The position numbers and the translations under genes are program-made. The notes below the pieces were generated by a model. The model made no database searches, had not been told where the DNA came from, and worked only from the letters and a program-made list of their open reading frames with translations. From Anthoceros angustus (lineage: Eukaryota > Streptophyta > Anthocerotopsida > Anthocerotales > Anthocerotaceae): DNA of 64,000 nucleotides. Location of the stretch: assembly GCA_010909165.1 (NCBI GenBank), contig MU008154.1, positions 186,001-250,000 on the forward strand. Reading direction: 5' to 3'. Positions 37,053-50,410 of the stretch are shown here, piece after piece (position 1 is the first letter of the stretch; every line of letters starts with the position of its first letter).

Positions 37053-37925
37053 GTGTGCAACAACAATCTCGGACGAGTTTGGTCATCTTTGGGCCTTGAC
37101 GACTTGCCCTTGGCACATCTATCTGTCGCTGAAAGGAACGGCTCAAAAACTCAGGTTCCGTCCCATCTTAAGGCTTTGTTTCCATCTCTGTTGATTTCAT
37201 ACCCTGTAGAATGCATGATAACTGAACACTAGATGTACAGGTCCACCTGTATTCTGATACATTTGAGGCGCTTCTTGGAGCTTTGAATGAAGAGAAGGTA
37301 TGTTCTCCTGCTGTCAGTATGTCTGAGCTCGGAGGTCACATTAGTTCAATCTTTCTGGTAATTCTGTGCACGGATCCAAGCTTTCCTGGAATCTCGAGCT
37401 ATCTAGTGTGGATTTTTTTTTTTTGTCAGGGTTTCCAGTGGGTTGCAGACTTTGTAAAACGACAAATCTTACCACTTCTATGGGGTGTAGATAAGGTAAG
37501 GCAGGGCCGTGCTTGATCTTGAAATCACACGCTTTATAACTTCTCGTTGATATGGCAACTTTGCAATTCGTTGAATCGTATGGGGCTTGCTTGTGTACAG
37601 TGCTGTCAGGTACCAAGCCCCATTGCATCGCTCCAAGAGCTTACTATGGTTTCCCTTCACGTCACGCCAACCTACAAGTCAGCCCCTTATTTACCTGGTT
37701 TTTGGTTTCCTCTCGAGTATCGCAGTATCCTAACTCTCGCGCGAACAGGTTGATTGGTATTGACAACAAGGACACGCCTCTGCAAGTATTTCGAGTCCGC
37801 GTTTATGTGAAAGGTGTTCGGATGGCCACAGGGTTGGGCTCATCACAAGCTCGCCAAACAAGATGCCGCTACGAAAGCAGTGTTGAAGTGGCCAGAGCGG
37901 ATTGAATTGCTGTCAAAGCTTCCAG
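37053..37925 (+). pseudogene. Partial copy of the RNase III/dsRBD gene
   Basis: Exons 37053-37154, 37241-37297, 37430-37495, 37610-37648 and 37726-37905 repeat the 3' exons of the gene at 40799-41687. This copy lacks the upstream exons. It has lost one CA unit at about 37848 (TCATCACAAGC for TCATCACACAAGC), which shifts the dsRBD out of frame. It is either a truncated duplicate or a consensus artefact. Confidence 0.75.
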
Positions 37926-38099
37926 GACATAGTACATGATGTCGCCTGTGACCTCTGGGAATGCATTGAACAAACGCGATGGGGAAGCTCCAGCACTGCG
38001 AAGCTTGCAGTAAATGGGCAACCGTTGCCTTGTAAAAAAAGTCTAGGGCTTTTGACAAGACCACACAGCTAAGCACCTTGTGTGGAGCTGCAGAGGAGT

Positions 38100-38870
38100 C
38101 CAGACCTTTCCAGGAGCTGTGCCGTGGAATCTTCCCAGCAGAGCAAGTCCGTTGTCGAAGAAAGTTGCCACTGTTGCAGCGTAGACGAGTAGTTAGTTTA
38201 GATGGCAAGATAGGCCAGGGTAAGGTAGACCAGCAAGTGAATGCCCTGGTGACTGAGGCAGAATTCTTGCCTGGGAGTGAACCCAAGGCCTCCGATCAGA
38301 CCAGCACACAAGTCACTGATAATGTCACCATAGAGATAAGGCACCACCAGCACATCGAACAAAGAAGGATTCTTCACAAGCTGCAGATAGAAGAGGTTGA
38401 TTTTGTGAAGGAGAGAGAGGCAGAGAGAGACTTGCAGAAAAATCCCAACTTCAGTCCTTCACGTAGTGTTGGCTGACACTCCTTCCTGTTATGCTCCTTT
38501 GCGTACTGGAAAGCATACCTACTGTTCAACGCGAGCTGGCCTGGCGGGTGATCATCTTCAAGCTTTCCACAATGCTCGTCACCACCTGGACGTGGACAAA
38601 ATCAGGTTACTGAGTCCAATAGGCTGCAACTATAGCCACCATTGAAGATCAGCTGGCAAGTCTTCCAGCCTCTCAGAGGTCGGGAACCACCAAAGTCGAA
38701 TTGGTTTGAACAAGTACCCAAACCTGATGCTCAAGGCCACCGTACTCGCCTTCAGTTGTTTTCTCGGATGGCGATAAGATCAACCTTATCATGCTCGGTC
38801 TTGCATCCAGGAATACTGAGACATGGCCTCACATTTGCATAGAGCCGTAGCTCTTTCCTGTGTCTCTGCT
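38100..38870 (-). pseudogene. NAD-isocitrate dehydrogenase fragments, copy 1
   Basis: Minus-strand exon-like blocks match plant NAD-dependent isocitrate dehydrogenase: RKELRLYANVRPC (about 38850-38740), SIVESLKMITRQASS (about 38590-38540) and [18 protein letters not shown] plus [14 protein letters not shown] (about 38380-38275). The order is right. However, the exon between the last two blocks is missing, RENTEGEYGGLEHQ is broken by a two-base insertion, and an in-frame stop follows ASS. The relic retains intron borders, so it was not retroposed. See the second copy at 41850-42620. Confidence 0.6.
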
Positions 38871-39219
38871 GGAAGAACGATTCAGCGTTAGGAACTGAGT
38901 TGGATGGTTCTTGTCAAATGGCCAGTTTGGCTGTCATGTTCAGGCCAAGGCCGAAAGTGTTTTGGCTTTTGCTAGGACAATTTTACTTTCAAAAGAGTTT
39001 TTCACCTACAAACCTACGTGGCAATCCGAATATGTGTGAGGTGGACAAGGTACGTGGGCTGGAAGTTTCCCGAAGTATCCAGAACATCCATTCGCCGCTT
39101 TCCTGGCTTGATTCACGCTAAGTCTTGCACGGCACTCCGCCTCCTACCCCAGTACAAAGCCCTGCCTCCTTCCATCTTTCACAACATTGTGGTGGTGAAC
39201 TTGTGGAGATTGTCTGTTC

Positions 39220-41687
39220 GTGCAACCCGACAGATGCATGAGCTCTCTCTCGTGGTCAGTTTCCAGCGAGGTACTTAATTGGCACAGAGTAGCTGGTAGG
39301 AGCAGTGTTCATCGCGAACTTGTGACTGTTTTGGACTCTTCGAGGGATGGACCCGCGTTTTCTTCGGGAGGGTGGTGGAGGAGGTCTAGAGAACCAGGTC
39401 AGATTGATGTTCTGACGAGTACCACAAGCTTCAACATCAGTGGCTTTGGACTTTCCACATCCGAGAGGCGGGAGGCGAGATGTAGAGATGTCAATTACCC
39501 CACTCTGCAGTTAGAGCTTGTGGGCCAGCAAGATGATGGGCTCGCACATGAAGGCAGGGTGGAGCATTCTGGGGTTCTTCAACCTAAGTCGGATAATTTT
39601 TCCAAAACATTAGCGCAGTCAGGCGAACCAGGCATGCAATCTGGAATTGGTGTCAGTGCTACCGGTGAATGCGAGTTTGGGAGGGAAATCCCCGTCTGCG
39701 GTAAGGATCATATCCTTGTGCAGGCTGCGGTTTTTTCCACTGGTTCTGAAGCCTGTACACCCAAGACCCATGGTGCCTTATGCCAGGAAAAAAAGACCCC
39801 TTCTCCTGAAAGTTGGTGGAGTATTGGGGATTCCATTTCGGAGACATTACATCTACCCAACCGATTTGACCAACAAATAGAGGTACTTTGACTGATTAAA
39901 CTCTGTTGTTTGTTTAGAGCACTGTTTGGAGGTATTGCAGTCGCATGTACTGTGTCAATTGGCAGAAATTATTTAATACGCTCAAATGCCGACTGGACTC
40001 TAGAGAACTTCTGTTGCGAGTTCTGGTGGGTTTTGTTTTTTAAATGTTATGTTTAGTATTTTGACCCAAGTTGGGATACACACCATTTGTCTGCATTGTA
40101 GGCTATGTATCTTCTGGCAGTAGATGTTCTGGCTCCTTTGAGAGCCTGTCTTGAGAAAGGAACGGTGAGCTTTTATGTCCATATGGAACTGAAGTCCTGC
40201 TTTAATTAGGTACACCGAAGTTATTACGAAGCCAACATGCCGGTTGCAATCCGGGATCAGAAAAAGGCAACACTCTGCAGAGGTTCAGTCCCTGCTGTCA
40301 ATCCAGATGGAACCACGGAGGCCATCTCTGCAGTCACATTCTCAGAGTGTCACTGCCAGGTGCGTTGTCTTCTGCTTTCATATGAAGGCTGTGGTGGATG
40401 GGAGGAATTGGTCAGTTGGGTGTCTTATTCAGAACCATGCAGGCGCGACAGAATCTGGCTCTGATTGGCGATGGTTTGCTCAGCTTCATCACCATTGAGA
40501 GTTTGATACATGAACGGGCCTTCCAACCAAATGTGAGCCTTGAAAGAACGTTTCCAATCTTGAAACAAGTTACTCCTTGTAGTCAGTGTTCTGTCAGTTA
40601 AGACATTGTAAGGTTGCTGTCAGTGCAACCTCGTAAGAGCTGCATCTAACGCTATGTTTCAGGGCGGCGAGGTCACCCAACGTAGGTCTCAGCTAGTAAG
40701 CAGCTTTTTTGCTGTTCTGTGTACTTTGCTGTTCTTTGTACCTTGCAGTTCTGTGCTATTTGGTTGATGCGGCCAGCTAATGAGCCATGTGTTGGCAGGT
40801 GTGCAACAACAATCTCGGACGAGTTTGGTCATCTTTGGGCCTTGACGACTTGCCCTTGGCACATCTATCTGTCGCTGAAAGGAACGGCTCAAAAACTCAG
40901 GTTCCGTCCCATCTTAAGGCTTTGTTTCCATCTCTGTTGATTTCATACCCTGTAGAATGCATGATAACTGAACACTAGATGTACAGGTCCACCTGTATTC
41001 TGATACATTTGAGGCGCTTCTTGGAGCTTTGAATGAAGAGAAGGTATGTTCTCCTGCTGTCAGTATGTCTGAGCTCGGAGGTCACATTAGTTCAATCTTT
41101 CTGGTAATTCTGTGCACGGATCCAAGCTTTCCTGGAATCTCGAGCTATCTAGTGTGGATTTTTTTTTTTTGTCAGGGTTTCCAGTGGGTTGCAGACTTTG
41201 TAAAACGACAAATCTTACCACTTCTATGGGGTGTAGATAAGGTAAGGCAGGGCCGTGCTTGATCTTGAAATCACACGCTTTATAACTTCTCGTTGATATG
41301 GCAACTTTGCAATTCGTTGAATCGTATGGGGCTTGCTTGTGTACAGTGCTGTCAGGTACCAAGCCCCATTGCATCGCTCCAAGAGCTTACTATGGTTTCC
41401 CTTCACGTCACGCCAACCTACAAGTCAGCCCCTTATTTACCTGGTTTTTGGTTTCCTCTCGAGTATCGCAGTATCCTAACTCTCGCGCGAACAGGTTGAT
41501 TGGTATTGACAACAAGGACACGCCTCTGCAAGTATTTCGAGTCCGCGTTTATGTGAAAGGTGTTCGGATGGCCACAGGGTTGGGCTCATCACACAAGCTC
41601 GCCAAACAAGATGCCGCTACGAAAGCAGTGTTGAAGTGGCCAGAGCGGATTGAATTGCTGTCAAAGCTTCCAGGACATAGTACATGA
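39220..41687 (+). CDS. RNase III-domain protein with C-terminal dsRBD (mL44/RTL-like), multi-exon
   Basis: Exons with good borders: a long 5' exon ending at 39888 (DQQIE|gtactt), 40102-40164, 40210-40359, about 40398-40561, 40799-40900, 40987-41043, 41176-41241, 41356-41394 and 41472-41687. Residues follow the RNase III fold: PLRACLEKGTVHRSYYEAN (the ALTHRSY region), ARQNLALIGDGLLSF (signature helix), NNNLGRVWSSLGL, and YSDTFEALLGA (second acidic pair, D and E kept). A dsRBD follows: FRVRVYVKGVRMATG, then SSHKLAKQDAATKAVL. In the signature ERLEFLGD, the catalytic first Glu is Ala (NLALIGDG), so full catalysis is doubtful. RNase III plus dsRBD with a degenerate site recalls mitochondrial ribosomal protein mL44; an RTL-type nuclease is the alternative. 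The join into the 40398 exon is one base out of phase, which may be an error. The start codon is not fixed. Confidence 0.7.
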
Positions 41688-41849
41688 TGTCGCCTGTGAC
41701 CTCTGGGAATGCATTGAACAAACGCGATGGGGAAGCTCCAGCACTGCGAAGCTTGCAGTAAATGGGCAACCGTTGCCTTGTAAAAAGTCTAGGGCTTTTG
41801 ACAAGACCACACAGCTAAGCACCTTGTGTGGAGCTGCAGAGGAGTCAGA

Positions 41850-42620
41850 CCTTTCCAGGAGCTGTGCCGTGGAATCTTCCCAGCAGAGCAAGTCCGTTGT
41901 CGAAGAAAGTTGCCACTGTTGCAGCGTAGACGAGTAGTTAGTTTAGATGGCAAGATAGGCCAGGGTAAGGTAGACCAGCAAGTGAATGCCCTGGTGACTG
42001 AGGCAGAATTCTTGCCTGGGAGTGAACCCAAGGCCTCCGATCAGACCAGCACACAAGTCACTGATAATGTCACCATAGAGATAAGGCACCACCAGCACAT
42101 CGAACAAAGAAGGATTCTTCACAAGCTGCAGATAGAAGAGGTTGATTTTGTGAAGGAGAGAGAGGCAGAGAGAGACTTGCAGAAAAATCCCAACTTCAGT
42201 CCTTCACGTAGTGTTGGCTGACACTCGCTTCCTGTTATGCTCCTTTGCGTACTGGAAAGCATACCTACTGTTCAACGCGAGAGCTGGCCTGGCGGGTGAT
42301 CATCTTCAAGCTTTCCACAATGCTCGTCACCACCTGGACGTGGACAAAATCAGGTTACTGAGTCCAATAGGCTGCAACTATAGCCACCATTGAAGATCAG
42401 CTGGCAAGTCTTCCAGCCTCTCAGAGGTCGGGAACCACCAAAGTCGAATTGGTTTGAACAAGTACCCAAACCTGATGCTCAAGGCCACCGTACTCGCCTT
42501 CAGTTGTTTTCTCGGATGGCGATAAGATCAACCTTATCATGCTCGGTCTTGCATCCAGGAATACTGAGACATGGCCTCACATTTGCATAGAGCCGTAGCT
42601 CTTTCCTGTGTCTCTGCTGG
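41850..42620 (-). pseudogene. NAD-isocitrate dehydrogenase fragments, copy 2
   Basis: Same relic as 38100-38870. The blocks are KELRLYANVRPCLSIPG and HDKVDLIAIREN (about 42610-42515), VVTSIVESLKMITRQASSRV (42333-42270) and YAFQYAKEHNRKRVSA (about 42265-42220). These are followed by [19 protein letters not shown] and [17 protein letters not shown] (42125-42020), and possibly FHGTAPG (about 41870). The parent enzyme oxidises isocitrate in the mitochondrial TCA cycle. Splice acceptors are preserved (ctgcag|CTTGTG, cgtccag|GTGGTG). One internal exon of about 45 residues is absent, and a stop interrupts VEQ|YAFQ. It lies antisense to the 3' flank of the RNase III gene and was duplicated with it. 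Confidence 0.65.
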
Positions 42621-42944
42621 AAGAACGATTCAGCGTTAGAACTGAGTTGGATGGTTCTTGTCAAATGGCCAGTTTGGCTGTCATGTTCAGGCCAAGGCCG
42701 AAAGTGTTTTGGCTTTTGCTAGGACAATTTTACTTTCAAAGAGTTTTTCACCTACAAACCTACGTGGCAATCCGAATATGTGTGAGGTGGACAAGGTACG
42801 TGGGCTGGAAGTTTCCCGAAGTATCCAGAACATCCATTCGCCGCTTTCCTGGCTTGATTCACGCTAAGTCTTGCACGGCACTCCGCCTCCTACCCCAGTA
42901 CAAAGCCCTGCCTCCTTCCATCTTTCACAACATTGTGGTGGTGA

Positions 42945-44639
<1,695 letters not shown>

Positions 44640-45102
44640 ATTCTCATTTGTCAGTATTTCAGTGTGTGACGGAATGTTGTGAAGTAGTAGGGCTAGCTTC
44701 CGTTGGCATGTTGCTAAATGATTGAACAGATGGTTATACAACTTGGTTGTGAGAATTGTGGATTGTACAGTTCTTGATTCATGTGAATTCTGGCAGCAGT
44801 TATCAATTTAAAAGGTTCTCAGCAGCTCCATTTTTTTTTAGGGTAATTTCCAAAAATATGTAGATATTTAAAGTATAATCAAAATCTGGCATGAAGATTT
44901 GATCTGGAGTAACCCCGTATTGACTAAAATCCCAAAGACTTTTCTCGCCTAGCAAATTCGGAGATTATACAGATATATCAAAGAACACATGAAGATCCCC
45001 AAACAGATGGCCACGCAACTTGATTGTGAGAATTGTGGATTGTACAGTTCTTGATTCATGTGTCCATATGAATCTAGGCACCAATTCTCGCTCGATAAGA
45101 TT

Positions 45103-45122
45103 GTTAGGGTTTAGGGTTTAGG
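45103..45122. repeat. Telomere-type (TTTAGGG) word, telo-box-like
   Basis: GTTAGGGTTTAGGGTTTAGG, about two and a half plant telomere repeats. It is repeated in unit B at 48101-48120. It is too short for a telomeric tract; it may be a telo-box or a short interstitial repeat. Confidence 0.75.
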
Positions 45123-45737
45123 ATGTCTTTTCTGCTTCCTCATACAGGTACGTCTTCTCTAGTTCAGACGTAGTAAGTGTACTCGGTTTTAAACCTCTTT
45201 ACGCTGTACTATCTCTGTTCCATGATGGTTCTCCCATCCTTAGTGGACATAAATAAAGTTGTTGAGAACCATCCTTAGTGGACATAAATAAAGTTGTTGT
45301 TGTTGTAGGAGCTCCATTTCTTTTGGGATACTTGGAAGAATATGTAGATATTTAAGGTACAATCAGAATCTGGCACGAATACATCAGTAACCCCATATTG
45401 ACTCAATCGCAAGCAGACTTAATCCATCTGGCACGAATACATCAGTAACCCCATATTGACTCAATCGCAAGCAGACTTAATCCATCTTATGGATAGTATC
45501 TAATCATTATCAATCCCAGCAGGTGTTGACTAAGAGTAGTAGCATATTGTTGGACATGTATGAGAAACACCGTGAGCAATTTAGGGTAAGCAGAAGCTCC
45601 CTACGGCTTGCAAAATTGTTTCATATGAATCTGGCTTTCAATTTTTTGGTCATTTTGAATGAAGACAACATGAAAGCTCCCAAAGAGAATGAAGACTTTA
45701 TTAAAATGAAGAGCTAGAAAAGCCCATCTACCTCTCT

Positions 45738-47080
45738 TTATTGCACCTTGGAATAAAGAAAATGATAACATAACTCGGTGTGCTTGGAACATTCATGCAA
45801 CCTCATGTCTCTGGCCAGAGCACTGGTAGCTTGATTGTCACACATTAGCTCTACTGGTCCATTGTGTGGATGTCCAAGGTCTCGAAGGAGCTGAACAAGC
45901 CAAAGTCCTTCCTTTGCTACAGAAGCAACTGCGATATATTCAGACTCAGCTGAACTCAGAGCAATCGACGTCTGTTTCTTAGACTGCCAACTCACAGCAC
46001 GACTTGCAAGCATAAAGACATAACCACTGGTGGATTTCCTTGTGTTAGGATCTCCCGTCCAGTCTGCGCCGGTCCAGCCAATAAGCTTGGTTTGAGCATT
46101 AGGACCTCCTTTATACTGAATTCCATGGGTTCTTGTCCGTTGTAGATATCTAAGGATTCTCTTGGCAGCCACCCAATGCAACTTGTCGGGATTGGATAGG
46201 AACTGAGATACGTGTCCGTTAGAACATGCTACATCTACTTGAGTGTACTAAGCTAAATGTTGAACACTACCAACTACTCCCACATATGCAACTAATTGCA
46301 TTTCTGCAATTTCAATATCTGATTAAGGTGACATTATTTTGCTTAGCCTAGAGCCTATTTGCATGGGTGTATCAGCTGGTTTGCAACAAGACATCTAATA
46401 CTTGGTCAGCAAATTAGAGACATAGGTACCCTAATGTGAAGTGATACTATGATAAGACGAATCTTGAATGCCAAGGCAATATGTCATACTACCATTGTCT
46501 GTCATCTTGAATTCTTTCCTAAGATCAAGACTTGCACTCAGCTAAATATGTCTCATTGTTGGAAACCATAATGAGGTCATCAACATAAAGACCCATTATA
46601 AGAAGCTATTGCCCTCGGTTTTAAACACTCACATCCAGAGAACTTTTGATTTAGCCTAGGCTGAGCAAATATGATTAAAACCATATCATCCTCTTGGAGA
46701 CTATTTGAGTCCATAGTGTGTTTTCTTAAGTAGGCAGACCTTGGACTCTTGGCCTGGTGCTTCATATCTATGAGGTTGTATGTAGATTTCCTCCTTTAAG
46801 ATTCCATGTAGAAAAATCATCTCCATATCTAGTGATGTATAAAAGACTATACAAAGCGCTAAGGCTATCATCACACAAAGAGAGGTGAGCTTGCCTCGCT
46901 GAAAATGTTTGATTCGAGTAGTCAACTCCTTTATTTTGCGAACCTCTTGCGATAAGTCTCCCTTTAAATCTAGTTACAGAGCCATCCGTTGTACTTCTTC
47001 CTTAGTACCCATTTGCTGCCTATGATGTCCTATTCCTATGGTGGATCAACCAGAGTCCATGTATCATTAGAAACCAAGGA
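45738..47080 (-). mobile_element. Ty1/Copia retrotransposon relic (RT and RNase H)
   Basis: Minus strand. An RNase H domain is open at 45738-46181: HWVAAKRILRYLQRTRTHGI, then GADWTGDPNTRKSTSGYVFM, SKKQTSIALSSAESEYIA and MCDNQATSALARDM. These are Copia landmarks. Upstream, reverse transcriptase pieces include [20 protein letters not shown] and ARGFAQNKGVDY (about 47030-46930) and [20 protein letters not shown] (46850-46770). Stops and frame breaks separate them, and the YVDD-box region is not readable. No gag, protease or integrase and no paired LTRs are visible, so this is a truncated, dead element. Confidence 0.85.
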
Positions 47081-47443
47081 GTTATATTCACTGTCCATTG
47101 CGTGTTTCCATAAACCGGATTCGTCATGCAGGGCTTTAACGAGAACTATATCAGCATTGAAAGAGCATGAGTAGAAAGCCTTGGCACTTCTCGAAAGTAA
47201 GGTCATGAAATTTTACACCGAATCCCTCCGATCGATCTAGTGGATTGTCCAAGAGTCTTAGGAACGAGTTGATCATGCACAAACATGTGGATTTATTAAT
47301 TCCTAGACCAAGGTGGTGATGTTTATGTAAGTTGAGTTGATGGTGCCTTTACCTCTTATTAAAGTCATAGTTCATTCAAAAGCTAAAATGGTATTATGAT
47401 ATCTCAAGATGTGAAAAGCTTTATGTCTCGATATCTCACGTGA

Positions 47444-47647
<204 letters not shown>

Positions 47648-50410
47648 ATTCTCATTTGTCAGTATTTCAGTGTGTGACGGAATGTTGTGAAGTAGTAGGG
47701 CTAGCTTCCGTTGGCATGTTGCTAAATGATTGAACAGATGGTTATACAACTTGAGAATTGTGGATTGTACAGTTCTTGATTCATGTGAATTCTGGCAGCA
47801 GTTATCAATTTAAAAGGTTCTCAGCAGCTCCATTTTTTTAGGTAATTTCCAAAAATATGTAGATATTTAAAGTATAATCAAAATCTGGCATGAAGATTTG
47901 ATCTGGAGTAACCCGTATTGACTAAAATCCCAAAGACTTTTCTCGCCTAGCAAATTCGGAGATTATACAGATATATCAAAGAACACATGAAGATCCCCAA
48001 ACAGATGGCCACGCAACTTGATTGTGAGAATTGTGGATTGTACAGTTCTTGATTCATGTGTCCATATGAATCTAGGCACCAATTCTCGCTCGATAAGATT
48101 GTTAGGGTTTAGGGTTTAGGATGTCTTTTCTGCTTCCTCATACAGGTACGTCTTCTCTAGTTCAGACGTAGTAAGTGTACTCGGTTTTTAAACCTCTTTT
48201 ACGCTGTACTATCTCTGTTCCATGATGGTTCTCCCATCCTTAGTGGACATAAATAAAGTTGTTGAGAACCATCCTTAGTGGACATAAATAAAGTTGTTGT
48301 TGTTGTAGGAGCTCCATTTCTTTTGGGATACTTGGAAGAATATGTAGATATTTAAGGTACAATCGAATCCTGCAATACATCAGTCCCCATATTGACTCAA
48401 TCGCACTTAATCCATCCGCACGAATACATCAGTAACCCCATATTGACTCAATCGCAAGCAGACTTAATCCATCTTATGGATAGTATCTAATCATTATCAA
48501 TCCCAGCAGGTGTTGACTAAGAGTAGTAGCATATTGTTGGACATGTATGAGAAACACCGTGAGCAATTTAGGGTGAAGCTCCACTTGCAAAATTGTTTCA
48601 TATGAATCGGCTTTCAATTTTTTGGTCATTTTGAATGAAGACAACATGAAAGCTCCCAAAGAGAATGAAGACTTTATTAAAATGAAGAGCTAGAAAAGCC
48701 CATCTACCTCTCTTTATTGCACCTTGGAATAAAGAAAATGATAACATAACTCGGTGTGCTTGGAACATTCATGCAACCTCATGTCTCTGGCCAGAGCACT
48801 GGTAGCTTGATTGTCACACATTAGCTCTACTGGTCCATTGTGTGGATGTCCAAGGTCTCGAAGGAGCTGAACAAGCCAAAGTCCTTCCTTTGCTACGAAG
48901 CAAGCTGATATATTCGACTCGGTGAACTCGAGCAATCGTCTGCTTTCTTGCCAACTCACAAAGACGACTTGCAAGCATAAAGACATAACCACCGGTGGAT
49001 TTCCTTGTGTTAGGATCTCCCGTCCATCTGCACCAATAAGCTTGGTTTGAGCATTAGGACCTCCTTTATCAATTCCATGGGTTCTTGTCCGTTGTAGATA
49101 TCTAAGGATTCTCTTGGCGCCCACCCAATGCAACTTGTCGGGATTGGATAGGGCGAGATACGTGTCCGTTAGAACATGCTACATCTACTTGAGTGTACTA
49201 AGCTAAATGTTGAACACTACCAACTACTCCACATATGCAACTAATTGCATTTACGCAATTTCAATATCGATTAAGGTGACATTATTTTGCTTAGCCTAGA
49301 GCCTATTTGCATGGGTGTATCACCTGGTTTGCAACAAGACATCTAATACTTGGTCAAGAATTAGAGACATAGGTACCCTAATGTGAAGTGATACTATGAT
49401 AAGACGAATCTTGAATGCCAAGGCAATATGTCATACTACCATTGTCTGTCATCTTGAATTCTTTCCTAAGATCAAGACTTGCACTCAGCTAAATATGTCT
49501 CATTGTTGGAAACCATAATGAGGTCATCAACATAAAGACCCATTATAAGAAGCTATTGCCCTCGGTTTCTGATGAAGACACTCACATCCAGAGAACTTTT
49601 GATTTAGCCTAGGCTGAGCAAATATGATTAAAACCATATCATCCTCTTGGAGACTATTTGAGTCCATAGTGTGTTTTCTTAAGTAGGCAGACCTTGGACT
49701 CTTGGCCTGGTGCTTCATATCTATGAGGTTGTATGTAGATTTCCTCCTTTAAGATTCCATGTAGAAAAATCATCTCCATATCTAGTGATGTATAAAAGAC
49801 TATACAAAGCGCTAAGGCTATCATCACACAAAGAGAGGTGAGCTTGCCTCGCTGAAAATGTTTGATTCGAGTAGTCAACTCCTTTATTTTGCGAACCTCT
49901 TGCGATAAGTCTCCCTTTAAATCTAGTTACAGAGCCATCTGCGTTGTACTTCTTCCTTAGTACCCATTTGCTGCCTATGATGTCCTATTCCTATGGTGGA
50001 TCAACCAGAGTCCATGTATCATTAGAAACCAAGGAGTTATATTCGCTGTCCATTGCGTGTTTCCATAAACTGGATTCTGGTCATGCAGGGGCTTCTTTAA
50101 CGAGAACTATATCAGCATTGAAAAGAGCATGAGTAGAAAGCCTTCGGCACTTCTCGAAAGTAAGGTCATGAAATTTTACACCGGGAATCCCTCTGATCGA
50201 TCTAGTGGATTGTCCAGTAGTCTTAGGAACGAGTTGATCATGCACTGAAACATGTGGATTTATTAATTCCTAGACCAAGGCTGGTGATGTTTATGTAAGT
50301 TGAGTTGATGGTGCCTTTACCTCTTATTAAAGTCATAGTTCATTCAAAACTGTTAAAATGGTATTATGATATCTCAAGATGTGAAAAGCTTTATGTCTCG
50401 ATATCTCACG
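47648..50410. repeat. 3-kb tandem duplication, unit B
   Basis: Head-to-tail copy of 44640-47440. It differs by many short losses, especially CAG or CTG reduced to CG in 48890-48960 (compare 45920-45985) and at 48361-48420. The Copia relic and the telomere-like word are included. Confidence 0.85.
48714..50010 (-). mobile_element. Copia relic, copy B
   Basis: Copy of 45738-47080. The RNase H frame is more damaged: GADWTGDPNTRKST is reduced to GADGREILTQGNPP by frame change, and SSAESEYIAVA is lost. The RT piece [20 protein letters not shown] is intact (49800-49725). Confidence 0.85.

Larger units (their letters stand above)
44640..47440. repeat. 3-kb tandem duplication, unit A
   Basis: From about 44440 (inside the last ubiquitin unit) to 47440 the sequence is repeated head to tail at 47441-50410. 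The unit holds the ubiquitin 3' end and 3' UTR, an AT-rich spacer with a telomere-like word, tandem 58-bp copies (45369-45485) and the Copia relic. The plus-strand frame at 45523-45717 is disrupted in unit B and is not a gene. Confidence 0.85.
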
